Origin: Scylla paramamosain
Taxonomy: Eukaryota; Arthropoda; Malacostraca; Decapoda; Portunidae
Reading direction: 5' to 3'
Length of the DNA: 64,000 nucleotides
Assembly (NCBI RefSeq): GCF_035594125.1
Contig: NC_087181.1
Span: 1,107,501-1,171,500, forward strand
How positions within the stretch are numbered: position 1 is the first letter of the stretch; each line of letters opens with the position of its first letter. This document shows positions 1-13,670 of this stretch, piece after piece. The notes beneath the pieces are model-generated. The model was not told where the DNA came from and did not search any database. It saw nothing but the letters and a program-made list of their open reading frames with translations. The position numbers and the translations under genes are program-made.

Positions 1-351
1 AAAAGGAAAGGATAAACTTATAAAACATGATAGACTTTATACTCGTGTGTGGATGTCTCGCTGAGAATGAAGGGATGAAATTATAAAACTCTTAACGCTA
101 CACCCACACATGAGCATAAAATCCATCACGTTTCAATCAAGAAAAGAGAAGAAAGAGATCAAAGCCGTAAAATAAAACTCTTAACACTACACCCACATGC
201 GTCTCCTCCCTTCAAAAAACACCTGGCAAATGTCTCGCCCATACATTGCATATTTTTGCCTCACTTCAAATACCACACATTACATTCCCACTCTTTTCCC
301 TTGAGCCTCCGCGTTTAAACATTCATTCATCTGTATTTTTTAAACGCATTG

Positions 352-354
<3 letters not shown>

Positions 355-408
<54 letters not shown>

Positions 409-417
409 GGGGGGGGG
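355..417 (+). repeat. (AG)n followed by a G-run
   Basis: About 50 bp of AG and then ten G. Polypurine mirror-repeat type. 1-354 before it shows nothing coding. Confidence 0.95.
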
Positions 418-599
418 AATTTTACATGATACGATACGACTTCCAATATATATACAAAAAAACAAAATAGGAATCGCGGACCGGTGTGAGATCGCCTCCG
501 ATGCGTTACGCTAAATCCTGTTAGGCGTTCATATTTTTTGCATATTCACTTCCAAACATTTTGTATTGTTTTCGTGCGTGTTTTTTGTCCGCCGTCGTT

Positions 600-1195
600 C
601 AAACTCCGGCCCCTCAGGCTTCGGAAGGGAGAGGGAGAGGGGTGAGAGAGAGGGAGAGGGACATGAAGTGAGAGGGGCGCGGTGAGAGAGCAGTGAGAGG
701 CGACGGTTGAGCTTGGAGGAGGAAAGAGTCATGGAGGGAAAGTTGTTTGAGTCGATTGAGTTAGTAGGGAGGGAGGGAGATGAGAGGAGAGTGAGTCAAT
801 TTGTGAGTGAGGTGAGGAAGGGCGGATGGGAGGAGGGGATAAGGTTAGAGGATATGAGGAAGTGAATGAGGAAGGGAGGGAGAGGAAGGGACTGGTGTTT
901 GTAGTGGTGGTAGTGTTGATAGTGGTGGTAGTAGCAATGGAGAAAATATTAGTGGTAGTAAGAATAGTAGAAACAGTGCTTGTGGTAATGATAGTAGTAG
1001 TAGTAGTAGTAGTAGTAGTGAGGAAGGGAGTGTGGGAAAATGGGAGAGAGAGGATGAGGGAGAAAGGTAGGGTTATAGAGGGTTTCAGGGGAATAAGGAA
1101 GGGAGGAAAGGAGGCGAGTGAGGAAGGGAGTGGATGGGAGAGGATCAGGGAGATAGGCAGAGTGAGAGGATTTGAGGGAAAGGGAATGGGTTAGG
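600..1195 (+). repeat. purine-rich tract
   Basis: Runs of GGGAGG, GAGAGG and GGGA on the plus strand with many G-triplets. The open frame through it (826-1194) is a composition artefact rich in Arg, Glu, Gly and Val. Confidence 0.7.
901..1020 (+). repeat. degenerate GTA/GTG trinucleotide block, copy A
   Basis: About 110 bp nearly identical to 3401-3520, including unique interruptions (AATATTAGTGGT, AAACAGTGCTTGTGGTAATG). It is embedded in a purine-rich stretch (about 620-1195, GGGA and GAGG runs). Confidence 0.8.
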
Positions 1196-1399
1196 AATAC
1201 GAACCCTCATCTACTCCATTTCTTCCTTCTCCCACTCCCTCTTCCTCGCTCTCTTTATCACTCACTCATATCCCCTTCCTATCTCCCTTAATAAGTTACG
1301 TTTTACACTCCCTTCCACTCTGTTTGGCGTATCCAGTTGATTGTACCTTCTCCTTTTTATTCCTCTGAGCTGCTAAGTATCATAAGATCACAAGAAAAT

Positions 1400-1860
1400 A
1401 AGTAATGCTGTAAGAAGCCGTCAGGTCTACACGTGGCAGTCCTTGTACGAAACATACCTACGTCCTTTCGCCTATCGTCTTTATCCATGAATTTGCTCTT
1501 TCTTCTTATAAAACTTCCTAATGACTCAGCATTAACAACTTAAATACTGAGTCTATTACATTTATCCACCACTCTATTTAAAAACCAATTTCTTTCCATC
1601 TCTTTCTTAAACCTAATTTTTTTTCGAGTTTAAAACTCATTATTTCTTATTCTATCCTGATTACTGATGCTAAGAATTTTGCTTACGTCACTTATTTTAT
1701 CCACTATACCCACTTAAAGACTTCTATCGTGTCCCCTCTTAACCTATGTCTCTTTAAGAATTGTAAATTAAAAAGTTTCAGTTTTGTTTCATAGGAATTA
1801 CCGAGTCTGTTTCATTCATCTACCACTCTATCTGAGAACCAATTCCTATTTCATCCTTTC
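1400..1860 (-). mobile_element. CR1-like LINE 3' fragments, two overlapping partial copies
   Basis: On the minus strand the sequence reads like the end of a CR1-type LINE ORF: AFKTKLDKF-type residues, GTATGTTTCGTACAAGGACT, the tail GCCACGTGTAGACCTGACGG and CTTCTTACAGC. The motif 'atccaccactctatttaaaaaccaa' region at 1551-1608 recurs at 1803-1860 with about 80% identity, so two truncated copies abut. The same tail family recurs near 5.2, 7.5 and 15.3 kb. Confidence 0.55.
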
Positions 1861-2650
1861 CTCTTCCCTGTGTCTCTCCTGCCATCCTGTCACTCATTTC
1901 CTCTTCCTCTCTCTCTCAGTAGTAATCTTTTTGCACTCCTTTTCCACTGCTTTTACTCCTTTGACGCCTCTGCTCGGTGACTGTCTTCTTACTGACCTGT
2001 AGATGCTCAGCAGATTACAGGACGTAGGGTTGATTGCCAAAGCTGCAGTGGGAGTGAGTGCGTTATGTTGGTGTGTTATTTTACCTGTGGCCACGACTGT
2101 ACCTGTGGCAGTGTTAAATGACCTAATACTTGGCCAGGTGTTTTAATTAAGGCTGCACATAAATCCCTCCTCACGCTGCCTTAATTAATTTGAAGATGCT
2201 AAATAACTCTAATTATTCATTGTCCTTCTGCTACAACTCTTGATGAATAAGTGAACTAATGTGTACGCTTCATTAAAATAGAAATTCGAAAAAAGTCTCG
2301 TTCTTTATTTTTGATGAATAAGAAAATAAATGTATAACTAAACAATAAGAAATATATAGATGAGGAGGCGAATCATATGAATAGTAGAATTGTGCAATAA
2401 ATATCAAACGTTAAATATTTTGATAACTGAAATTAATTGTGAATAGTGAATAATTGCACATGTACCTAATAACGAAACAATTTGATATAGAGAAAGGTAT
2501 CCATTGGTGAATGAATACCAGTAGTGAACAGCTGCACAGGTCAGTCACGAAACATGCTGCTATTAACAAAAAATAATATAAAGAAAGAAATATATAAAAA
2601 AAAAAACTCATAAGATCGGAAATTAGGAAACATAGCTAAATAACGACAAA
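1861..2650. other. non-coding, AT-rich with TAATTA-type words
   Basis: No gene seen. Three homeodomain-like cores (TTAATTAA, TTAATTAA, CTAATTATT) cluster at 2140-2215 in sequence with little simple repeat. Confidence 0.4.
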
Positions 2651-2652
2651 TG

Positions 2653-2715
<63 letters not shown>
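2653..2715 (+). repeat. (ATA)n
   Basis: About 21 uninterrupted units. Confidence 0.97.
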
Positions 2716-3084
2716 TACAGAAAGAGATATACTGTATTACCAATGAACAGCGAATACTTGGTCAGGTGAATCAGGAAACACACAGCTGATACACAAAAGA
2801 TGCAGACGCACTGGTGAATAAGCAACATTTTAGAGAAAGGTATGTTGGCCAGTGAACAGCAATATAGAGAAAGGCACATAGGTATATATTGGCAAATGAA
2901 TGACAATAGTGACTAGTGAATACCTGCCCGGGGGAATCAGCCATCACACACATACCTCCACCTGGCCTCTCCTCCACCTGGCCTCACCTGCACACGCTCG
3001 CCAATCACAACGCAGCATTGGTATTCCTGATGCAAGTTTCCCCGGCAGTCTGCAATGCACTTTTATCTCTACCATCTGCCTGCA

Positions 3085-3191
<107 letters not shown>

Positions 3192-3400
3192 ACAAGGCTT
3201 AAGGGATTATATGTCCATTTAGGTTGCAGTAGTTGTAGATGTGGTGGTGGTGGTGGTGGTGGTGATAGTAATAGTAGTAGTAGTAGTTGTTGTTGTTGTT
3301 GTAGTTGTTACTCTTTTTGTTGTTTTTGTGTGTTGTTGTTGTTGTTGTTGTTATAATAGTCATAGTAATAGTGGTAGTGGTGGTGGTGGTGGTGGTGGTC

Positions 3401-3491
3401 GTAGTGGTGGTAGTGTTGACAGTGGTGGTAGTAGCAATGTAGAAAATATTAGTGGTTGTAGGAATAGAAGAAACAGTGCTTGTGGTAATGA

Positions 3492-3520
<29 letters not shown>
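3401..3520 (+). repeat. degenerate GTA/GTG trinucleotide block, copy B
   Basis: The partner of 901-1020 at an offset of exactly 2500 bp over the shared core, with about six differences per 100 bp. Confidence 0.8.
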
Positions 3521-3530
<10 letters not shown>

Positions 3531-3894
3531 CACGTAATATCAACAGAAGAACCACCTTCACCACCACCACCACTACCACCTTCACCACCACCACCACCAC
3601 CACCACCACCCTCCTCCTCGCACCATTGTGTCACTGCTTTTATCTCCTTTCCTTTTGGCAAATTCCCTTCTTTCCTCCCTTCGCCTTTTCCCTCCGTTTC
3701 TTATCTTTGTTCCGATCGTATCTTCCCCAGTCACTCGCGTTCCTTCTCTTACCTTTTTACTTTTTTACCTCATTTTTATCAGGATTCCATTTCTCCATCT
3801 TTCTTCTCCTCTTTCTCTTATTTCACTCTTTCTTCTCGTCTTCGTCATCTCTGTTTTCTCTTTCTGGTGTTGTGTTTATGGTATTTCATGTGTG

Positions 3895-4008
3895 GTGGAG
3901 GAGGAGGAGGAGGAGGAGGAGAAAGAAGAGGAGGAAGAGGAGGAGGAGGAGGAGGAGAGTAAACAAAAGTAATTAGATCAAAGAAAAAAAGTGTGCATAA
4001 AATAACAT

Positions 4009-4085
<77 letters not shown>

Positions 4086-4261
4086 AATAACTTTAGCATT
4101 CCCATCCAGCCACCGTCTCAGGAATCCCTTCTTTGTCTTTGTAAGGAGAGACTCTCACTCTGTTTTCTGTTCCTCATTGCCGCGAAGGGGACACTGAAGG
4201 GGAGGCGACAAAAATAACAATGATTAAGAGAATAGAAAAACTTCACAAGTGTCAAAGTTTC

Positions 4262-4326
<65 letters not shown>

Positions 4327-4368
4327 TGAAGATGCAGTAGAAGGAAACAAGAGTCGGAAATCACTTCT

Positions 4369-4412
<44 letters not shown>

Positions 4413-4485
4413 TTACTACTACTACTACTACTTCCACGACTGCTATTGCTACTACTACTGCTACTACGTACAACAAGAACAATTA

Positions 4486-4545
<60 letters not shown>
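3895..4545 (+). repeat. cluster of GGA, AG, ACT and AAT arrays
   Basis: (GGA)n 3896-3957, (AG)n 4011-4081, (AG)n 4264-4322, (ACT)n 4371-4436, (AAT)n 4486-4543, with about 180 bp of unique sequence between the two AG arrays. Pyrimidine-rich, non-coding DNA fills 3620-3890 and 4680-5030. Confidence 0.95.
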
Positions 4546-5179
4546 GTCTGTCAGCATCGCGTCAGAGTAACATTATAACGCACTACTTTGCCAACACGGC
4601 GCGGAAGAATACACGTCCATCAACTTCCGTGTCTCGTGCGGTGTGTCGTGCGTGCGAATTACATGGAACAACTTCACTCATTAGAGCTCCTCGCGTGCTG
4701 GTCCTCCTCCTCTTCCTCCTCCTCCTCCTGCTGCTGCTCTTCCTCATTCACGGTCCTTCTCGTTCTCCCCCTTCCTTCTTTTCTTCTTCCTCGTTTCAAC
4801 CTGCCTCGATTTTCTCTCCCGGTCATCAGTTCTCTGTCTGTCCGTCCATTTCTCTGTTCATGTCTCTGTTTGTCTGTGTCTACCAATCTGTCATCTGTCT
4901 GTCTATGTCTTCCTGTATATTTATTGGTCTGTGCGTCATCTGTGTGTCTATCTATCCTCTTCTTTCTGTCTGTCTGTCTTTTCTTCTTCCGTCCACCCTC
5001 AGATACTTCCCTCACTAACCTCTTGTGACAATTTATTACCTGAATTTTAGCGAGGTGAAGCTGCCTCTTTGAAGAATTACTTTTATTATGGTAAGGTGTA
5101 ATTTTGCGTGGTTTAGTAATGCTGTAATTCTTAAAGCGTGTAATTCTGCGTGGTTTATAAATGATGCAGTTCCTCAGGT

Positions 5180-5250
5180 CATTACAGGGACTGCCACGTG
5201 TAGCTCTTTTGGTTCTTTGCAGCTTCCCTTGTGTTCTTATGTTCTTTTCT
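5180..5250 (+). mobile_element. CR1-like LINE tail fragment
   Basis: GGGACTGCCACGTGTAG followed by GGTTCTTTGCAGCTTCCCTT matches the tail at 1400-1450 (opposite strand) and 15330-15400. Only the last tens of bases remain. Confidence 0.45.
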
Positions 5251-5344
5251 TCTTGAAGGATGTTAGTTTAGTTTTTTTTCGCTATACATATGTAATTAGG
5301 CGTCTTGTAGTGACTAGATGACAGTTATTTGGTGATGAAGCGGT

Positions 5345-5648
<304 letters not shown>

Positions 5649-5805
5649 TTTGCTTGCGTGTGCGGGTGCGCGGCGCGTCTTGGTGCACTTGGGTGTGAGA
5701 GAGAGCCGTTTTGTGTCTCGTTCTCTTTTCCTCTTCACTTTGTTCCCTGTGTTCTCTTCATCTGCGCTGCGGGAAGAGACTTTTAGATCTTAACTTTACT
5801 CATTT

Positions 5806-6310
<505 letters not shown>

Positions 6311-6753
6311 TTTTTTTTTTCTTTCTCGTTCTCGTTGTCATTTTCGTTCTGCTCTTGTTATTGTTGTTGTTGTTGTTTCTTTTTTTCTTTTCTTCTTTTC
6401 TTCTTCTTCTTGTTCTTCTTCTTCCCTTCACACCCTTTAATGTCTCCACTAACACTACCACCACCATCACCTCTCCTCCTCCTCCTCCCCGACCACCACC
6501 ACCACCACCACCAGCACCACCCTCTCCTTCTCCTCTACAAAATTTCTTCGTCTGAGGGGAAAAGTTTAAGGGGAAAAAAATGGCCGCGCCTCTGGGAACC
6601 AATCTTGGAACTTGGTTGAACTTATATATAATTTTTCCCCTTAAGATATTCGTCCCCTCCTGCCCTTCCTCTAGCTGAACTATTCTTCTCTACTTCTTTT
6701 TTTCCCTTCTTTTTAGTTATATTTCCGCTATTTTTTCCCTTGAGGTTATAGGA

Positions 6754-6756
<3 letters not shown>

Positions 6757-6803
<47 letters not shown>
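6757..6803 (+). repeat. (TG)23
   Basis: Uninterrupted. The surrounding 6540-7270 is T-rich with no gene. Confidence 0.97.
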
Positions 6804-6805
<2 letters not shown>

Positions 6806-7280
6806 ACCTTTCATTTTCTTCACTCCGTCTTCGTGGTTTCATTATCCTTGTTTTTCCCTCGAGGCCACAGATGATAATTAATTTTCTCTCCGTCTCTATT
6901 GTTATCTGTCAAATTTCTTCCTTTGGTTCTTCCTTTTCCCTCCAATTATATTTTCTCTTAATTCCTGAAAGCCGTAATTAACTTTCTTTATCTGTGTTTT
7001 TACATTTCAAATTATTCTGTTCTCTCTCTCCAAGTTATGTTTTCTTTCTCTTCTTTTCAGTCTTTTTTTTTCGTATCCTTTCAAAGTTACTTCTTTCCAT
7101 TTTCAAATTATCCCTTTCCTTCTTTCCAAGGTATGTTGTCTTCATTTCCCTCTTCAGTATAGGACAAAGGACGTGAAGTTAAATATTTCTTGGTTATCAT
7201 GTGAACTTAGTAATCGGTACAATGGTATAAAGGGCGTTACGACCTTAGGAACCTTTCTGCCTGTATATTGTATAAGGAGC

Positions 7281-7461
7281 GTCGTGTCTGTCTGTGTACG
7301 CCCGTCATCCTGCCTTTGTCACTCGTTTCATTTCCACTCAGTTATGTAATCGCCTCAGTCGCCAGGGCCGTTGTGCTGGTCTGTGCACGCCCGTCATCCT
7401 GCTTCTGTCATTAGTTTCATCTCTACTACAGTGACTATTCTGTAATCGCCTCAGTCGCCAG
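7281..7461 (+). repeat. two-unit direct repeat of about 90 bp
   Basis: 7281-7365 and 7370-7461 share CTGTGTACGCCCGTCATCCTG / CTGTGCACGCCCGTCATCCT and end with the same 18 bases TAATCGCCTCAGTCGCCA plus G. Confidence 0.75.
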
Positions 7462-7464
7462 CCA

Positions 7465-7540
7465 GCCTCCGGGGTGGCTAGACGTATTCCTGATGGCTTC
7501 TTGCAACTTTCCTTATTTCTTATGGGCTTGTGTTATGTAA
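7465..7540 (+). mobile_element. CR1-like LINE tail fragment
   Basis: CCTGATGGCTTCTTGCAACTTTCC is a further copy of the tail described at 1400 and 15340. Confidence 0.4.
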
Positions 7541-7777
7541 GTAGTGAGCAGGAATGAGAGGAAATATTTGTCTTTAGTCTTTTCTATATGACGTAACATT
7601 GGAATTGAAAGAAGATATATTAATATATTAAAGTTAATTTCTTTTTGATATTTTTGTGTGTAAAGTATTCGTGTTTGGAATTAACTGTTTATTTATCTAT
7701 CTCGCTCTGACAATCCCCAATAGACTTACTGTAAGAAGACTGTCTTGCATGCTTGAATAACGTTATGATGTGGGCAA

Positions 7778-7884
<107 letters not shown>

Positions 7885-8538
7885 CTTCATCGCAATCATG
7901 TTTTCCTTAATCTTTCCCTCAAGGCCACATATGAATATATTAATCCTTCCCTCTATATATTCTGACCTGCCATTTCCCTCCTTTCCAATAACATTTTCCC
8001 TTATTTCTCCCTTAGGGCCATACGTTATATTTCCCTTTAGGGGCACAGTTAGTTTTTTTTCTCCCTTCGTGTACTATTTTTCCGTCTCTGGACTGTCTTG
8101 ACTTTTCCGCCTTTACTATTTTGAACATCAATTTTCAAGTCAGTTTTTTTTTTTTTTCCATCTGAGCAATTTTTTTTCCGTTTCTCTGTACTATTTTCAT
8201 TATCTTTTCATCCCCTCTACTATTTTGAAAGTCAATTTTTAGGTCCGATAGTCTTTTCTCCTTATTTGCACTATTGTTTCAGTCTATGTACTATTTTGAA
8301 CTTCAGATCAGATAGTCCTTCTTCCCTATGTGTAATGTTTTCCCGCCCCTCTGTTCTATTTTCAACGTCAGATAGACCTTTCTCTATGTGTACTGTTTTT
8401 GTTTCCTTGCACTATTTCACAGTCAATTTTCAGATCAGGTAGTATTTTTTCCCTAGTTCTATTATTTGGACTGCTAATTTTCAGGTGAGATTCTTTTTTT
8501 CCCTATATGTGCTATTTTTTCCGTTTCGTTGTATTATT

Positions 8539-9262
8539 CCCCGAGCGGAGCTAGGGGGTTCTAATTTTGTTACTGCAGAGCTCTACAACCCACCGCTCCG
8601 GCTGGCCCCTGGAGGGTACAACGATGATTTGGCCAGGAGCACCTTTTGGTGTCTATCGCATATAAAAATTGTGATTTCAGTCTTGGAAACACTTAGCAGG
8701 CGCATCTTTCTTATTTTATGCCATTTCTTCGTCAGACCCACCACCGTTTTGCCGTATTTTGCATATTTCGATTTATCGAGCACGCAAAATGCGGGAATTA
8801 TATGCCATAACTCACCATATACGGGATAGCCAGTGTTGGTTGACACCATCAGACTCAGCAGTGACTAGAATCAACATGTATTGTAAAAACTTGACAAAAC
8901 AAAAAAAAGAAAATGGTATTACGTCGAGTTGAACTGTGAAGATGTTAAAAAAAAACGTTTATAACATGTTTTACTTGTGTTCGCTTTTTTCAACAGTTAA
9001 TCATTTATGCTGAAATATTACATTAAGTTGGAAAAACTCATGTGAACACGGACAGTGTGATCAGAATACAGATAAAATTCTAAATATTGAAAACACAAAG
9101 TCATTTATAGCAACATGTCTCTCGCCGCAAGCATCACACGGCGCGACACTTGGCGTGGCGTGTGCAGGCGGGCTCCGTATGATCAGGTCTGCGACGCGTC
9201 TAAAAATTAGAACCCACCAACCGTTGGGGGAAGGTCCTTTAAGTTGCTCCGCAGCTTAAAGC
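8539..9262. mobile_element. unclassified 0.72 kb element with nested inverted repeats
   Basis: GCGGAGC (8545-8551) and GGTTCTAATTTT (8557-8568) at the left end recur inverted as AAAATTAGAACC (9203-9214) and GCTCCGC (9246-9252) at the right. The right end also has a hairpin (9237-9261: CTTTAAG..TGC / GCAGCTTAAAG, 3-nt loop). The interior is less repetitive than the flanks and holds an 88-codon minus-strand frame at 8583-8849 with no family I recognise. Arm spacing differs between ends, so this is not a classic TIR. Confidence 0.35.
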
Positions 9263-9796
9263 ACCTATTGTCTGATTTTAATTATTTTTCCGGCTCTCTG
9301 TACTATTTCGAGCGTCATTTCTCAAGTGAGTGACGCGTATTTGCAGGTCGCGGCGTGGGAGGAGGCGGTGGCGGCGCGCTGCAGTCCAGGTAATATCCCC
9401 AGTGTTTTTGAGTCACACGCACTGTCCCACACTGTCCGCCCTTTGTCTAAACCGCAGAATAGCGATAGCGGAGCACCATTTATTCCAACACAGCCACTGA
9501 TCCCTTCTGCATGTATAACCTTCGTTATTCGTATTCCTTTTCATTCACTTCTCGCATTGCCTTTCATTCACTACGTTTATTTTGTCATGTGAGCGAAAGA
9601 ACTGAAGTCACATTGATGGAAACTGAAGATTAATCCTTTCATTCCTGTGGTCTTACTCTGTTAACATTCAGATCTGCGTAAAAATTAATTGGCGTGGGTA
9701 CAGAGAAGAGAAGAGAAAAAATAGGTTAATTTTGTATTGTTCTTGTAAAAAAAAATTATTAGCAAGGGAAAAAGAGGGATAAAAAAGGGAACGGTG

Positions 9797-10080
<284 letters not shown>

Positions 10081-10886
10081 CCTGACAAATGACAATAAAT
10101 AAAATAAGTAAATAAATACTCAAGCAATTCAGCGAAACAGATAAAGTTGACAGATTATTTTTAAAACTCGAAAAAAAAGTTAAAACCGAATATGCTTAGA
10201 AAAGAGAACAGAAAGTAAGAAATATTTTTGTAGTTTTGTTACTGTAACATTCAAATCAATGTAAAAATATATTGGCTCGGTCACAGAAAAGAATAGAGAG
10301 GATAGGACATTATTTTTGTATTCTTCTTTCTTTAACATTCGGATCACTGTCAGAAAAATTATTGGCAGTGACAAAAAGAAAAGACAAGCGAGAGTAAAAG
10401 GTTAATTTTACATTTTTCGTATTTTGTTAACGTTCAGATTACACAAAAAGAAATTTCTTGGCATGGACACAGACAAGAGAAGAGAGAGAATAGGAGATTA
10501 ATTTTGTCTTTTCTAAGCTATTTAAGAGACTGTACTACTAAAATATGTGCATGAAAAGCTATTAAGTGATGTAGAAAAAGATAACTAGCAGTGAATGGGT
10601 TAAATAAAGTAAAAGAGTGCTAGCTACCTGCCTTGCCTCATACAAATAATAACTAATTCCCTCTCTCCAAACTGCATGCCAAAAAAAAAATAATAGATAA
10701 AATTAATAGATGATAAAAATTGATTGGTAAATAAATACTAGACAGAAAAATACTAATTAAATCCCTCACTGTTGGCCACATATAAAAAAAGAAGAAAAAA
10801 TCATGCAACCTAAATGCCTCAAATCTATGCCATACCAAAAAACACGTTAGCTAAATGCCTTATTCAACACTACATAAAGAATAAAT

Positions 10887-10889
<3 letters not shown>

Positions 10890-10974
<85 letters not shown>
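10890..10974 (+). repeat. (CA)42
   Basis: Uninterrupted CA. Confidence 0.97.
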
Positions 10975-10977
<3 letters not shown>

Positions 10978-10999
10978 GTAAATGCGTCAATAAAACACG

Positions 11000-11340
11000 C
11001 TAGCTAAATGCCTCGCCCGCTCAACCGTGCCGACCACAACGGGATCCAAAAGTTAACAGGCGTTTTACAGCGGTAGGTCGTGAGGCGGCACGTGGCGGGA
11101 TGTTCATGTTCAAAGTTTAATCATCGGGTATTGCTCATGGTTCGCTGCTCTGATGAATATGCATGAGTTAATATTCCCACACATTTACCACACCCGTGAC
11201 TCAAACCGCGCCTCACCTCCGCATCTCCGCCTCACCTGCGCCGCTTCACTTACTGACTCACGCTGATTAGTGCCATTCAGCCCCCGGTGCCACGGCGTTC
11301 TGCTGGCGGCGGCGGTACAATGGCTTAATTACGCCGTGCC
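11000..11340. other. GC-richer unique sequence, function unknown
   Basis: CpG-containing, low in simple repeats, no open frame of note. It ends at a T-run (11345-11368). It could be regulatory. 11369-12089 is AT-rich with loose TATT and ATCTAT repeats and no gene. Confidence 0.25.
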
Positions 11341-12089
11341 ACTCTTTTTTTTTTTTTTTTTTTTTTTTCTTATTGATTTTTTTGTGATTTGCTTGCTGTA
11401 GTGGAGCTTGCGTGTTATTAGGTCTTTGTTTGTTTGTTTGTTTGTTTTGCGTATTTGCGTATATTATTTTTTACTCATTTGTTCATTATTATTTTCGTAT
11501 TTAGGAGGTCTGCTTTTTTATATTTATTTTCTTTCTTTATAATTTGATGTGGTTTTCCGTATATTCTGTTTTTTTTTTTATTTACTAATTTATTATCATT
11601 ATCTTTACATATTTATAAAGTTTGTTTACTTATATATTTATTTATTTACTTGTGTATTTATGCATGTGTTTATTTATTTACCTATCTATCAATTTGTATA
11701 TACATCGATGTATCTATATATCTATGTATATATTTTGTGCATGTTCCTCCATCCCATCCACGTCTCCACCTTCCCGCTAATCAGCCCCAACAATTGAAGC
11801 ATCACGCCACACTGGAAGATAAATTTTCCTCGTTGAAAATCCAGCGCGTCTTAATATTATGATACAAGGCGACATTGGCAACATTGTTTATCCTTCCCTG
11901 TTATTGTGCACAGCTCGCCTCACTTCGCTTGGCCTTCTGCTGTGCGAAAAGAACTCATTAAGAAAAACCTCGTATAATTAGTGTTGTCCTTGAGTTAGCG
12001 GCGTTGGGCAAGGTGCTTGTTTATCTTCCTCTGTTTGTTATACAGCGCTTACTTTGCCTCCTGTTATTCGTAAGAAATGAGAGCATTTT

Positions 12090-12431
12090 TGTGGCTTTCT
12101 TTTGTTGTGTGTATTTCTAAGCAGCAGCTCGTGAGGGGAAAGAAACAACAAACCGTATAGTTTTCCAAGAGTACAAAGGGAAGGAATCTGTTGACGGACT
12201 AGTGTCTCTCAAGGCAGTGCGTCTCATACTAGGAGAAGAGGAGGTTGAGTAATAGATGCGATGCTTCCATTCTTTATCTTTGTGTTTAGAAGCAGCAGTT
12301 CATGATGGGAAAAAAAGTACAGACAGCATAGTTTTCCAAGAGTACAAGGGAACGAATCTGTTGGCGGATTAGTGTTTCTCAAGGTACTAGTGGGTTTTAT
12401 TATTAGGAAGAAAGGAGGTTCGGTACGTGAT
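12090..12431 (+). repeat. two-unit direct repeat, 171-bp period
   Basis: AGCAGCAG begins at 12120 and 12291. Both units carry ATAGTTTTCCAAGAGTACAA, GAATCTGTTG, GGATTAGTGT or GGACTAGTGT, and CTCAAGG, with about 80% identity. No coding frame is shared. Confidence 0.75.
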
Positions 12432-12611
12432 GAGAAACAAGATGAAGAAATAACATTAAATACCCCGCTTAGTAAATGGAGAAAGAATACAGTTGTTGAG
12501 GTTTTATGAAGAGTATGAGCAGTTTCATTTGGCTCTGACGAAAATTCTGTAAGAGGAAAAGGGAGGCCAAGAAATATACGAAGCTAACAAAGAAAAGAAT
12601 GATGGCAGTAT

Positions 12612-12900
12612 CGCCACCACCACCACCACCACCACCACCACCACTCTCAACACATAAAAGAACAAAGACGTCTCCTGGTTTGCCTCGGTCATCTGCGGTC
12701 TTTTATCCGTCGCCTGGTCACGGCCATTCCAGTCAGCGATCCTGTGACCTCCTTTCTCTCGCGTCCGATGTGTGCTTATGTCAAGAAATTATATAAGCGA
12801 GACAGTGAATAAAAAAAAAATGTAGGGGAATACATATAAAAATCTAAGCGGATGGATGTAAAAAGAAATTATGGATAAGTAGGATGAATGCTCGTATATT

Positions 12901-12941
<41 letters not shown>

Positions 12942-12947
12942 GAGTGA

Positions 12948-13015
<68 letters not shown>
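12612..13015 (+). repeat. (CCA)10, (GA)16 and (GT)31
   Basis: 12612-12642 CCA, 12906-12938 GA, 12953-13015 GT. The 260 bp between the first two has a CpG-containing unique segment with no recognised gene. Confidence 0.9.
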
Positions 13016-13017
<2 letters not shown>

Positions 13018-13670
13018 CAGTCCGGCTTAGAGCATTGTCCACAAAGGCGGCATGATATTCGTCGTGACTAATTAATGTCTAAACACAACCTTCCTTGTCT
13101 GAGTAATCATTCACTTGAAAATAATGTGATTATGCTTCGTAATTACAGCAGCTATGAGCGTTCCATTATCCGAGGCGAGGAGGGAGAGAGGGAGGGAAGG
13201 AGAGAGACAGGCGGGGAGGGAGGGACGCAGGCGTGCAGGAAAGGTGAGAGGCGGAGAGGAAGGGAGGTTGGGAGGGTGGCAGGGGAGGGAAGGAGAGAAG
13301 GTGGAGGGGAGGGAGGGAGGGAGGGAGTCGGGCAGTATTGCACCGCCTCCGACAGAAAGTGAAGGCCTGAGGCTCTGGCGAATGTCATATTTTCCATATT
13401 AAAACTGCATCCTGTTGTAGGCGAACAGGAAATTCTCGTAATTGAAGCCAAAGGGCACGATTAAATACCAGAGTTCACCAGATTTACACATATTACTTCC
13501 ATCGTATTGTGTGAATTGTGCCCCTGGCTGGACAAAATGTGCAGCGTGTCTGGCGGGGGCGAGACATTAGGAGACGCAGGGTGAAGGAAGGTGGCACTTT
13601 ACGGCGTCCTGGGAGCGCTGCGTGGTGACCTCATCAACAACAGGACGGTGACTCACTGACTTACTGACTT
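13016..13670. other. unique sequence flanking a purine tract
   Basis: 13180-13330 is a GGGAGG/GAGAGGCGG purine tract. 13030-13160 and 13380-13550 are low in repeats and contain TAATTA and AATTAC words. No ORF with a recognisable product. Confidence 0.3.

Noticed and set aside
826..1194. 122-codon frame, Val/Gly/Arg/Glu-rich
   Set aside because: It lies wholly within a purine-rich and GTA-repeat tract; composition explains it.
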